From Thioalkalivibrio sp. (lineage in GTDB: Bacteria; Pseudomonadota; Gammaproteobacteria; Ectothiorhodospirales; Ectothiorhodospiraceae): a DNA stretch of 64,000 nt. Where the stretch lies: assembly GCA_011389655.1 (NCBI GenBank), contig JAABTX010000003.1:1-64000 (forward strand). Reading direction: 5' to 3'. Positions within the stretch are counted from its first letter, which is position 1. Every line of letters begins with the position of its first letter. The notes below the pieces were generated by a model. That model was not told the DNA's origin. It was given only the letters and a program-made list of their open reading frames with translations, and did not search any database. Position numbers and translations under genes: made by a program. This document shows, one piece after another, positions 9,549-17,117 of the stretch.

Positions 9549-11456
9549 TCAGACCAGCGGCGGATCCTGCGCCACCGCGAGATTCAGTGCCCGCAGCTGC
9601 GGCATCTTCTTCTGCTGATGATCCTGCATGCGATGCAGAATGCGATCCAGCGTACGCAATGCGGAGACGATGAACGGACCCTTGTTCAGCATCACGCACT
9701 CGGCCCGCACCGACATGGCGGCATCGCTCAACTCCGGACGCGAGACGGCCCCGGTCTTGGCCATCGTCTCCAGCACCTGCGTGGCCCAGATCACCGGCAC
9801 GTGACCACCCTCGGCCAGCCAGAGGATCTCCTCCTGGATCTCCGCGAGCCGCTCGCCGCCCACCTCGACCGCGAGATCGCCGCGCGCGATCATGATCGCC
9901 AGCGGGTAGCGCCCGATGGTGCTCAGCATGATCTCGGGAAGATTGCGCAGTGCGCGACCGGTCTCGATCTTGGCCACGATCGCCAGCGCCCCGGCACCGC
10001 GACGCTTGAGCTCTTCCATCAGCACGCGCATGTCCCCTGCACTCTCGACGAAGGAGAACCCGACCAGGTCGGCATGGCGCACGACGAAGTCGAGATCGGC
10101 CAGATCCTTTCCGCTCAACGGACCGAGACCGAGCTCGGCACCCGGAAGGTTGATCCCCTTGTCGGCGCGCAGCCGGAAACCGTCGGGCGCTGCGTGTGTC
10201 ACCCGCAGAGAGACGAAGTCCGGCCCCGTTTCCTCCACCATCGCGCCGAGACGCCCGTCATCGATCCACACGGCCTGCCCGACACACAGATGCGGCAGAA
10301 CCCGGGATGCGGTAATGCCGACGCGCGCCGGCTCACGTTCGTTTCCCTCCGCGTCCAGGAGTGGCGGACGTCCGGGAAGCTCGGGTCCCGTAAGCTGCAG
10401 GAGATCCCCGAGATGCAGGCGGATCTTTACCGGGAGCCGACGATGCCCGCTCAAGCGCACGGGATCGACCGTCACCCGGGCCCAGCGATCATCCTGCCAC
10501 CGCATCAGCCGCATCGCGGTATCCGGGCCGATCACGCTGGTCTTGCTGGCGCGCACGAGCCAGCCCAGCCCCCCGAGTTTCCGTTCCACCACCAGGCGGC
10601 GGTTCCGACCGCGCAGATCGGTGAACTGCAGACGGTCGCCCGCTTCCATCGCGACGAGGACCCAGTCCTCGGCGACCAGGCAGACGTCCGCAATCCCATC
10701 GGGCAGTGCGTGTTGCCCGGCAGCCGACACCAGGGCCACCCTCACCGGTTCGCGCACACCCGAAGCCGCGGCCCGTCGCGGCCGCAGGCGGGTCGAGGCC
10801 GGCGCATCCTCCAGTGGCCCGGTACGGATCTTGTGGCCGGCGAGATCCATCAGTATCCGGCAGCCCCGGCCCAGGCTCGCCTCCGCGTTGCGGATGTTCT
10901 CGATCATGCGCCGCCAGACCGGCAGATCGTCGTGGGCGCAATTGATGCGAGCACAGTCCATGCCGGACTCGAGCAGGGCCCTCACAAGACCCTCATTCGT
11001 GGCTGCCTCGGCCGGCATCGTGACCATGATCCGCGCCGTGCGCCGCGGCTGAGGCGGCCCGAAGACCGTCCTGGCATTGATTGCCAACAATTCGTTACCG
11101 GCATCGAAGCCGGGGACCGCCGCAGGCTCCAGCATCGGGTCGGGTTCACCGCACAGTGCGGTGAGGACGCCGATCACCTGATCGATGCTCGCGAGCACGT
11201 GGGCCTCGACCCGGCCGAGCGACGACAGGCCCTGCCGCGCCAACCGGAGCTGCAGCGGCCGCAGGTCCCGGCAGCGCAGCGCGAGGTAGTCGGCCAGGTT
11301 GCGGGCGCTGACTGCATAGTCTCCGTCGACGTCCGTCCGTGCGAACCAGCGCAGGCGCTGGGCCGCGCCTGCCAGGACTTCCTCGCGCAACGCAAGCATC
11401 TCCGAAAGCAGGGCCCGGTATTCCACGGCCGGGCCGGCCGGGTCAGATTCGATCAT
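9549..11456 (-). CDS. Atypical pyruvate kinase-family protein with N-terminal extension (start uncertain: 11456, 11474 or 11519)
   Basis: MIMARGDLAVEVGGERLAEIQEEI, VIWATQVLETMAK, SDAAMSVRAECVMLNKGP; ~180-aa N-terminal helical region before the TIM barrel. Confidence 0.8.
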   Translation of the reverse strand: MIESDPAGPAVEYRALLSEMLALREEVLAGAAQRLRWFARTDVDGDYAVSARNLADYLALRCRDLRPLQLRLARQGLSSLGRVEAHVLASIDQVIGVLTALCGEPDPMLEPAAVPGFDAGNELLAINARTVFGPPQPRRTARIMVTMPAEAATNEGLVRALLESGMDCARINCAHDDLPVWRRMIENIRNAEASLGRGCRILMDLAGHKIRTGPLEDAPASTRLRPRRAAASGVREPVRVALVSAAGQHALPDGIADVCLVAEDWVLVAMEAGDRLQFTDLRGRNRRLVVERKLGGLGWLVRASKTSVIGPDTAMRLMRWQDDRWARVTVDPVRLSGHRRLPVKIRLHLGDLLQLTGPELPGRPPLLDAEGNEREPARVGITASRVLPHLCVGQAVWIDDGRLGAMVEETGPDFVSLRVTHAAPDGFRLRADKGINLPGAELGLGPLSGKDLADLDFVVRHADLVGFSFVESAGDMRVLMEELKRRGAGALAIVAKIETGRALRNLPEIMLSTIGRYPLAIMIARGDLAVEVGGERLAEIQEEILWLAEGGHVPVIWATQVLETMAKTGAVSRPELSDAAMSVRAECVMLNKGPFIVSALRTLDRILHRMQDHQQKKMPQLRALNLAVAQDPPLV

Positions 11457-11480
11457 GGGCGCGGTGTTTAGCATGACTGA

Positions 11481-11509
11481 ATGACAAGGCGATGACTGTT
11501 TGGTGACAA
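11481..11509 (-). promoter_or_regulatory. Pho box upstream of pyruvate kinase-family gene
   Basis: Minus strand TTGTCAC-CAAA-CAGTCAT-CGCC-TTGTCAT: three CTGTCAT-like half-sites, exact 11-bp phase. Confidence 0.75.
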
Positions 11510-11680
11510 AGGCCTGCAACGCGGAAACGATACTCTCCCGCCCCGCGAGGAAGGGAGCCGACGAAGGGCCAGGAGGCGCCCACCTAGCGTGAAGGTCGCG
11601 CGCCGCGCCCCGGACGCGCTATTGCTTTCGAGACCGGCCCCTGGCTGGACAGTCTACGGTCTGTCGCCCCGGGTTAGCGC

Positions 11681-11787
11681 TATGGAGTGCGGGAGCTTGC
11701 TCACGCCTTCACGCGCGGAAGCTTGCTTCCGCAACGGGAGGCGAGCCTCCTGCAGGGCAAAACGGCGGCAAGCCGCCGCACTCCATA
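11681..11787. repeat. Compound palindromic element with perfect 12-bp terminal inverted repeats
   Basis: TATGGAGTGCGG ... CCGCACTCCATA with internal stems (CGCGGAAGCTTGCTTCCGC, GGAGGCGAGCCTCC, CGGCGGCAAGCCGCCG). Confidence 0.8.
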
Positions 11788-11883
11788 CCGGGCTTACGCC
11801 TTCATCGTCCGGGGTGGCGCGGTGCCATGACAGTTGGCGAAGGCCGGCGTAAACGAAGGATCGCGGGCTCAAGATTCACAGCG

Positions 11884-11912
11884 CTGTCAACTAAATTTCA
11901 AGGGCCTGTCAC
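11884..11912 (+). promoter_or_regulatory. Pho box upstream of OlsB-like gene
   Basis: CTGTCAA-CTAA-ATTTCAA-GGGC-CTGTCAC, exact 11-bp phase. Confidence 0.75.
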
Positions 11913-11950
11913 CATGCGCCCCCAAGCTATGGGGTCTGTAACCCAAGAGG

Positions 11951-12730
11951 ATGTTCATGCCGCAACTCGCTGAATACGGGCCCTGGGCACCGGCTCCCCG
12001 TCAGGCCCTGGTCACCGAGCTGGCCTCCAGCCCGGCCGATGTACTCGCCTGTCAGCAGCTGCGCTACCGGGTCTTCGCCCAGGAGATGGGCGCGCGTCTG
12101 CCGACCGCCGATCGCGGTATCGATGCCGATGGCTATGACGCATTCTGCCGCCATCTGCTTGTCCGCGAGGTCGATACCGGTGAGGTCGTGGCCAGTACCC
12201 GCATCCTGGTTTCGGACGACGCACCCGCCGCGGGCGGTTTTTACTCCCAAGGCGAATTCGACCTCGGAGCGCTGGTGGATCTTCCCGGCCGGGTCATGGA
12301 GGTCGGACGGACCTGCGTGCGCGCGGACTACCGCACGGGCTGGGCCATCAACGCGCTCTGGACCGGCCTGGCAAGGGTGATGACCCGGGGAGGTTTCGAC
12401 TTCATGATCGGTTGCGCGAGCATTCCCTTTGCACCGCATGACAAGGCAGCACATGCGCTGCTGAAGCAGCTCTACGCGAAGCATCCCTCGCCGCCGCAGT
12501 ACCGCGTCCATCCCCGCCAGCCGATGCCCGCCACGCCCGGCGCGTCCGCCTCACCGGCGCCCCTGCCACCCCTGCTGAAGGCATACCTGCGGCTGGGCGC
12601 GAGCATCTGCGGCGAGGCCTGCTGGGATCCGGACTTCGGGGTCGCCGACGTCTTCATCCTCCTGGATGTCAGGGAGGTGCCGGATCGGTATCGACGTCAT
12701 TTCCTGCGGGAACCGATGCTGGTGCCGTGA
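11951..12730 (+). CDS. GNAT-type N-acyltransferase, OlsB-like (ornithine lipid biosynthesis)
   Basis: QQLRYRVFAQEMGAR, MEVGRTCVRADYRTGWAINALWTGLARVM, FMIGCASIP, PLLKAYLRLGASICGEACWDPDFGVADVFILLDV; OlsB family layout. Confidence 0.8.
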   Translation: MFMPQLAEYGPWAPAPRQALVTELASSPADVLACQQLRYRVFAQEMGARLPTADRGIDADGYDAFCRHLLVREVDTGEVVASTRILVSDDAPAAGGFYSQGEFDLGALVDLPGRVMEVGRTCVRADYRTGWAINALWTGLARVMTRGGFDFMIGCASIPFAPHDKAAHALLKQLYAKHPSPPQYRVHPRQPMPATPGASASPAPLPPLLKAYLRLGASICGEACWDPDFGVADVFILLDVREVPDRYRRHFLREPMLVP

Positions 12731-12878
12731 TCCCCGCTACCGACGCAGGCGGCTGCAGTTGAGAGACCGCGATCGACCGGCTGTAGCCGCCCGCAGGAGC
12801 ATTGTGGCCTCTGGGCCGACCCAATGTACCGAAGCCGCGGGCCAGCAGTGACCGCACCGTGACCACCCGCCGCGAGAC

Positions 12879-13175
12879 CGTTTCGTCTTCGCCTCGCGGA
12901 CGGACACGCAGCGCCTGGTGCTCCTGGAATCCATGGCGCTGGGCGTCCCCGTGGTAGCGCTGGCCGAGATGGGCACCAAGGACATCCTGGCGCCGGGGCG
13001 TGGCGCACTGGTCGCCCGTGAGGATCCGGAGGACTTCGCCGCAAAGGACCTGCAGTTGGTGCACAATCCGGGGCTGCGCGACGCACTGGCGATGGAGGCG
13101 AGGGAGTATGCAAGGAACTGGGACGGGCCGGTTCTCGCGCAGCGCATGCTCGATCTGTACCGTAGCCTGCGGTAG
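12879..13175 (+). pseudogene. C-terminal remnant of a GT4 (diacylglycerol glycosyltransferase-like) gene
   Basis: RDRFVFASRTDTQRLVLLESMALGVPVVALAEMGTKDILAPGRGALV...EYARNWDGPVLAQRMLDLYRSL; in-frame stop just upstream (12849-12851) and no N-terminal half. Confidence 0.75.
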
Positions 13176-13280
13176 GCGGCCACCCCTGTCGGGGCCGCGT
13201 TATCCAGCGCGGGATCACCAACAGGACTCGCCTCCTGCACTGCGCTGGGAGGCCTTTGAACGAGAGAAGAGGAGGCAGTC

Positions 13281-14294
13281 ATGTCGATCCGCGTGGGCAT
13301 CAACGGTTTCGGGCGAATCGGGCGTCTCGCACTGCGGGCCGCCTGGGGCCGCGCAGACCTCGAGTTCGGGTTGATCAACGAGAAGGGTGGTGACGGCACC
13401 GTTTCCGCGCATCTGCTGGAATTCGATTCAGTGCACGGACGCTGGCCGCGTGCGGTGTCCGGCGAGTCGGACCGAGTCGGCATCGATGGAGAATGGATCG
13501 CGCACGTCAGTCACGACGCGCCGGGTGCCGTACCCTGGCGCGAGCACGGCATCGACCTGGTGATCGAATCCAGCGGACGTTTCCGCACCCTGGAGACGCT
13601 GGCGCCCTACTTCGACGCGGGGGTCCGCAAGGTCGTGGTCGCCGCGCCGGTCAAGGACCCGGGCGCGCTGAACGTGGTGGTCGGCGTGAATCATCACCTC
13701 TACGAACCCGGCCGTCACCGGGTGATCACCGCCGCCTCCTGCACCACCAATTGCCTCGCCCCGATCGTGAGTGTGCTGCACGCGGGCATCGGGATCCGCC
13801 ACGGTTCGATCCTCACGGTCCACGACATGACCGCCACGCAGTCGCCCGTCGACCGGCCACACGCCGACCTGCGGCGCGCCCGAGCCGCCGGTGTCTCGCT
13901 GATTCCCACCACCACCGGCTCCGCACGGGCCATCGGCGACATCTTTCCGGAGCTGAACGGACGTCTGAACGGCCACGCGGTCCGGGTCCCGCTGATGAAT
14001 GCATCCTTGACCGATTTCACCTTCGAGGCGGCCCGCGAGACCACCACCGACGAGGTCAACGGGCGGCTGAAGGCCGCGGCGGCGGCCGGACCGCTGGCGG
14101 GTATCCTGGGTTACGAGGAGCGCCCGCTGGTCTCCGCCGATTACCGGACCGATCCGCGCTCGGCGATCGTCGACGCCCCATCGACGCTGGTGATCGACGG
14201 CACGCAGGTGAAGGTGCTCGCCTGGTACGACAACGAATGGGGCTATGCGAACCGCCTGGTGGAGCTGGTCGAGCAGGTGGCGGCCTCGATGTAG
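13281..14294 (+). CDS. Glyceraldehyde-3-phosphate dehydrogenase, ArsJ-associated type
   Basis: [114 protein letters not shown] resemble the ArsJ-linked subgroup. Confidence 0.85.
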   Translation: MSIRVGINGFGRIGRLALRAAWGRADLEFGLINEKGGDGTVSAHLLEFDSVHGRWPRAVSGESDRVGIDGEWIAHVSHDAPGAVPWREHGIDLVIESSGRFRTLETLAPYFDAGVRKVVVAAPVKDPGALNVVVGVNHHLYEPGRHRVITAASCTTNCLAPIVSVLHAGIGIRHGSILTVHDMTATQSPVDRPHADLRRARAAGVSLIPTTTGSARAIGDIFPELNGRLNGHAVRVPLMNASLTDFTFEAARETTTDEVNGRLKAAAAAGPLAGILGYEERPLVSADYRTDPRSAIVDAPSTLVIDGTQVKVLAWYDNEWGYANRLVELVEQVAASM

Positions 14295-14342
14295 CACCCA
14301 GCACCGAATATCGCCCCTGACCCCGCAGCTTCGGACTCAACG

Positions 14343-14702
14343 ATGGCATACAGCAATCACCGCGGACTCACCCGCATCATCAAGGCCTTCGGCTATTCCT
14401 GGAGTGGGCTGCGTTCGACCTTCCGGCACGAGGAGGCCTTCCGGCAGGAACTGCTGCTGTGCCTGGTGCTGATTCCCGCGGCCTTGTGGCTCACCGATGT
14501 CGGCGTCGAACGCGCGCTGCTGATCGGCAGCCTGTTCCTGATCCTGATCGTGGAACTGCTGAACTCCGGGATCGAGGCGGCCATCGACCGCTTCGGTGAG
14601 GAACTGCACAAGTTGTCCGCGCGCGCGAAGGACATGGGCTCCGCCGCGGTGCTGCTCTCGTTCATCAACGCCGGGGCAATCTGGCTGCTGGTGTTGCTGT
14701 AG
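14343..14702 (+). CDS. dgkA: Diacylglycerol kinase
   Basis: AFGYSWSGLRSTFRHEEAFRQEL...LIVELLNSGIEAAIDRFGEELHKLSARAKDMGSAAVLLS. Confidence 0.95.
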   Translation: MAYSNHRGLTRIIKAFGYSWSGLRSTFRHEEAFRQELLLCLVLIPAALWLTDVGVERALLIGSLFLILIVELLNSGIEAAIDRFGEELHKLSARAKDMGSAAVLLSFINAGAIWLLVLL

Positions 14703-14732
14703 GAGAAACGGCGGGAACGGCGGGCGGGAACG

Positions 14733-14756
14733 GGGACAGATTTATAAATCTGTCCC
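14733..14756. repeat. Dispersed palindrome GGGACAGATTTATAAATCTGTCCC
   Basis: Perfect 24-bp palindrome. Confidence 0.92.
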
Positions 14757-14812
14757 AGACTGCCATCAATACACTTTTTATCAGTGTCTTGGAACGCCTT
14801 TCTTAGAAAAAA

Positions 14813-14841
14813 TCGTCAGAAAACCTTCAACCCGATGCCAT
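14813..14841 (+). promoter_or_regulatory. Candidate (weak) Pho box upstream of PlcP-like gene
   Basis: TCGTCAG-AAAA-CCTTCAA-CCCG-ATGCCAT, 11-bp phased, degenerate. Confidence 0.4.
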
Positions 14842-14897
14842 GGATACGTAACGGATGAAGAGCAGGCTGGCCGCATGTTGAATGCCGGAGTCAAGCC

Positions 14898-15743
14898 ATG
14901 CCTTCCTTCGACTGCCGAACCGCCTTCGTATCCGACGTCCACCTGGGTACCCGCGACTGCCGCGCCGCCTACCTGCTCGATTTCCTGAAGCGCCTCGACT
15001 GCGACCGGCTCGTACTGGTCGGGGATGTCTTCGACCTGTGGGCGATGCGCCGCCGCGTGGTGTGGACCCGGGAGCAGTCCGCGATCCTCGAGCATGTGTT
15101 CGCCCTTGCCGAGAACGGTACCGAGGTCATCTACATACCCGGCAACCACGACGAACACATGCGCCGCCTGATCGGCTCGGAGATCCGGGGCGTTCGCATC
15201 CTTCGGAATATGGAACACGAGACCGCGGACGGGCGGCGCTTTCTCGTGAGCCATGGCGATGAATTCGACGATGAAGTCCGTCACAGTCGATTCCAGCACC
15301 ACATCGGAGACCTCAGCTATCAGTTCCTGCTGCAGATCAGCTACTGGGTCGACCGGCTTCGAAGGCGGATGCAGCGGCCCTACTGGTCTCTGTCCACCTG
15401 GGCGAAGACCCGGGTGGGGCGGGTGCGCGACTACATCGGCCGCTTCGAGGCGGCCGCCACCCGCGCGGCCCGCGAGGGCGGCTACGACGGGTATATCGGC
15501 GGCCATATCCACAAGGCCGCGATCAGCCCGCGGCACGGCATCCTCTATTGCAACACCGGAGACTGGGTGGAGCACTGCACCGCCCTGATCGAGGACCATG
15601 GCGGCTATCTGCACCTGGTGCACTGGTCCGACCACGCGCGGCTGGATGCCAGCGATAGTGGTCGAACGGGCGCCGGACGTGACACGGGACGTCTGCCACC
15701 TGAGCTTGCCTGGTTGTACGCCGCGGCAACAACGACCCGCTGA
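14898..15743 (+). CDS. Calcineurin-like phosphoesterase, PlcP/LpxH-like (COG2908 type)
   Basis: FVSDVHLGTRDCRAAYLLDFL, LVGDVFDLW, YIPGNHDEHMRRL, RRRMQRPYWSLSTWAKTRVGRVRDYIGRFE, GYIGGHIHKA, YCNTGDWVEHCTALIEDHGG. Confidence 0.85.
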   Translation: MPSFDCRTAFVSDVHLGTRDCRAAYLLDFLKRLDCDRLVLVGDVFDLWAMRRRVVWTREQSAILEHVFALAENGTEVIYIPGNHDEHMRRLIGSEIRGVRILRNMEHETADGRRFLVSHGDEFDDEVRHSRFQHHIGDLSYQFLLQISYWVDRLRRRMQRPYWSLSTWAKTRVGRVRDYIGRFEAAATRAAREGGYDGYIGGHIHKAAISPRHGILYCNTGDWVEHCTALIEDHGGYLHLVHWSDHARLDASDSGRTGAGRDTGRLPPELAWLYAAATTTR

Positions 15744-16005
15744 CAACAGGCCGGCATTGCACGATCCGCGGCATGGCCCAGGCTGTTGTGCGCCAGGAGT
15801 TGCGAATCAGGGCACAAGACACGATCGAAACCGATTCAGACGCCACGCGGCCAGCGGTAGCGCATGGCAGGGGCACAGATTATAAAACCGTGCCGATCGT
15901 GTGGAGCGTGGCTGCCCGATCCGCAGGGCGGCGGCTGCATCTGCAGGTCGCCTGCGCAGGAGTGGGACCCGCATTTCCCGACCCGTGGCGCATTCGAGCC
16001 TGGTG

Positions 16006-16173
16006 GAACCAGGGAAGCGCTGAATAAAGCCATCCTGGCTTTCTCAGCGCACACTGCGCTGCAAATGTGATTTGAAGCTTGCTTCAGAATCAACCACCTG
16101 CGGCGGTCGATTCTGGCGGCACTTCCGTGTGCCGCAGGGAAATGCCGATAAATCAGCGTTTCCCTAGGGCTCT
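16006..16173. mobile_element. MITE-like element with imperfect terminal inverted repeats
   Basis: Left AGGGAAGCGCTGAATAA, right (revcomp) AGGGAAACGCTGATTTAT; about 165 bp, no ORF of substance. Confidence 0.45.
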
Positions 16174-16181
16174 GGCTGGGC

Positions 16182-16508
16182 TTAGCCCGACGAGGCCGCT
16201 CGCGACTTGACCGCTTTCGGGCTGGACGGGCGCCGTCGCGCACCGGCCCGCCGTTCCGCCTGCAACTCGCGCAGGACCCGAACGCCCTTCGCCCTCTGCG
16301 CATGAACTGCGCTCAGTTTGTCGGCCAGGTCTGCGCGCTGATCGCCGTCCGTGACCCTGGCCTGGAGATCCAGCAGCGCCCGTTCCCTGCCCCGGAGTTG
16401 CTTCAGCACCCTGCGGATCACCCGGATGCGCTCGTTCTCCCGGGACCTCTGCGGAGTCAGGCCTTCCAACAGTGTCAGCCAGAGCCTTCGAATATCCATC
16501 GCCCGCAC
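16182..16508 (-). CDS. Uncharacterised small basic/helical protein (108 aa)
   Basis: MRAMDIRRLWLTLLEGLTPQRSRENERIRVIRRVLKQLRGRERALLDLQARVTDGDQRADLADKL...; preceded by a strong Pho-box array. Confidence 0.6.
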   Translation of the reverse strand: MRAMDIRRLWLTLLEGLTPQRSRENERIRVIRRVLKQLRGRERALLDLQARVTDGDQRADLADKLSAVHAQRAKGVRVLRELQAERRAGARRRPSSPKAVKSRAASSG

Positions 16509-16547
16509 TTGGAACGGATTATCTCGTTCGGAGTCTGCCTGGCGTCA

Positions 16548-16576
16548 GTGACGTCCTGATGACGCTTTTGTGACAA
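16548..16576 (-). promoter_or_regulatory. Pho box upstream of small ORF
   Basis: Minus strand TTGTCAC-AAAA-GCGTCAT-CAGG-ACGTCAC, exact 11-bp phase. Confidence 0.75.
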
Positions 16577-16635
16577 ACCCCGCCAGGACGGCTACCCGAC
16601 TACGGGAACGGATTGGAACCCTCGGGGAGGCCCTC

Positions 16636-16661
16636 GGGGACAGATTTATTAATCTGTCCCC
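16636..16661. repeat. Dispersed palindrome GGGGACAGATTTATTAATCTGTCCCC
   Basis: 26-bp near-perfect palindrome overlapping the stop codon of the 16649-17074 ORF. Confidence 0.92.
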
Positions 16662-17074
16662 GGGGCGCCCCTGGCGTGCCGAGGACGCGAGGGGGGCATG
16701 AGGCGGAAGCGGAAGGCGGCCTCAAGCAGGCGCAGCGAGACCACGAACGCGAGCACGAGAAAGGCGATCGTGCCGTTGGCAATGCCGCCCGCCAATCCGC
16801 CCGCCAGTCCGAGGCCCAGGAGCAGCGTCAGCAGCGTGGCCGCAAGACGGCTTCGGGCCCAGCCCGCGAACAGTGCCAGCAGGGCCACCAGCGTCCCCTC
16901 GATCATCGTCGGCAGGTGGTTCATCAGGAATCCGAGCAGCACCACGGTCACGCCGGACAGCATCAGCAGCCAGCCCGCGGCGCGCGCCAGCCGGAGCGCC
17001 TGCTCGCGGGAACGCAGAGGACGGAAGATCAGGAGAAGATCCGCCGGAGGGCTGGGTCGCCTGGGTTTGGTCAT
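16649..17074 (-). CDS. Small multi-pass membrane protein downstream of phoU
   Basis: Hydrophobic segments AAGWLLMLSGVTVVLLGFLM, GTLVALLALFAGW, LLTLLLGLGLAGGLAGGI, FLVLAFVVSLRLL; ends GAPGTD* inside the palindrome. Confidence 0.65.
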   Translation of the reverse strand: MTKPRRPSPPADLLLIFRPLRSREQALRLARAAGWLLMLSGVTVVLLGFLMNHLPTMIEGTLVALLALFAGWARSRLAATLLTLLLGLGLAGGLAGGIANGTIAFLVLAFVVSLRLLEAAFRFRLMPPSRPRHARGAPGTD

Positions 17075-17091
17075 CAGGAAGGGGGAAGGGC

Positions 17092-17117
17092 GGGGACAGA
17101 TTTATAAATCTGTCCCC
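17092..17117. repeat. Dispersed palindrome GGGGACAGATTTATAAATCTGTCCCC
   Basis: Perfect 26-bp palindrome overlapping the phoU stop codon. Confidence 0.95.

Noticed and set aside
9618-11471. 617-aa plus-strand ORF opposite the pyruvate kinase gene
   Set aside because: Antisense artefact; Arg/His/Gln-rich with no recognisable domain
12848-12865. Possible Pho box (GTGACCG-CACC-GTGACCA)
   Set aside because: Only two half-sites, oriented toward the minus strand where no gene starts
15773-16070. Short ORFs downstream of the PlcP-like gene
   Set aside because: Overlap palindromic/MITE-like sequence and lack recognisable protein features
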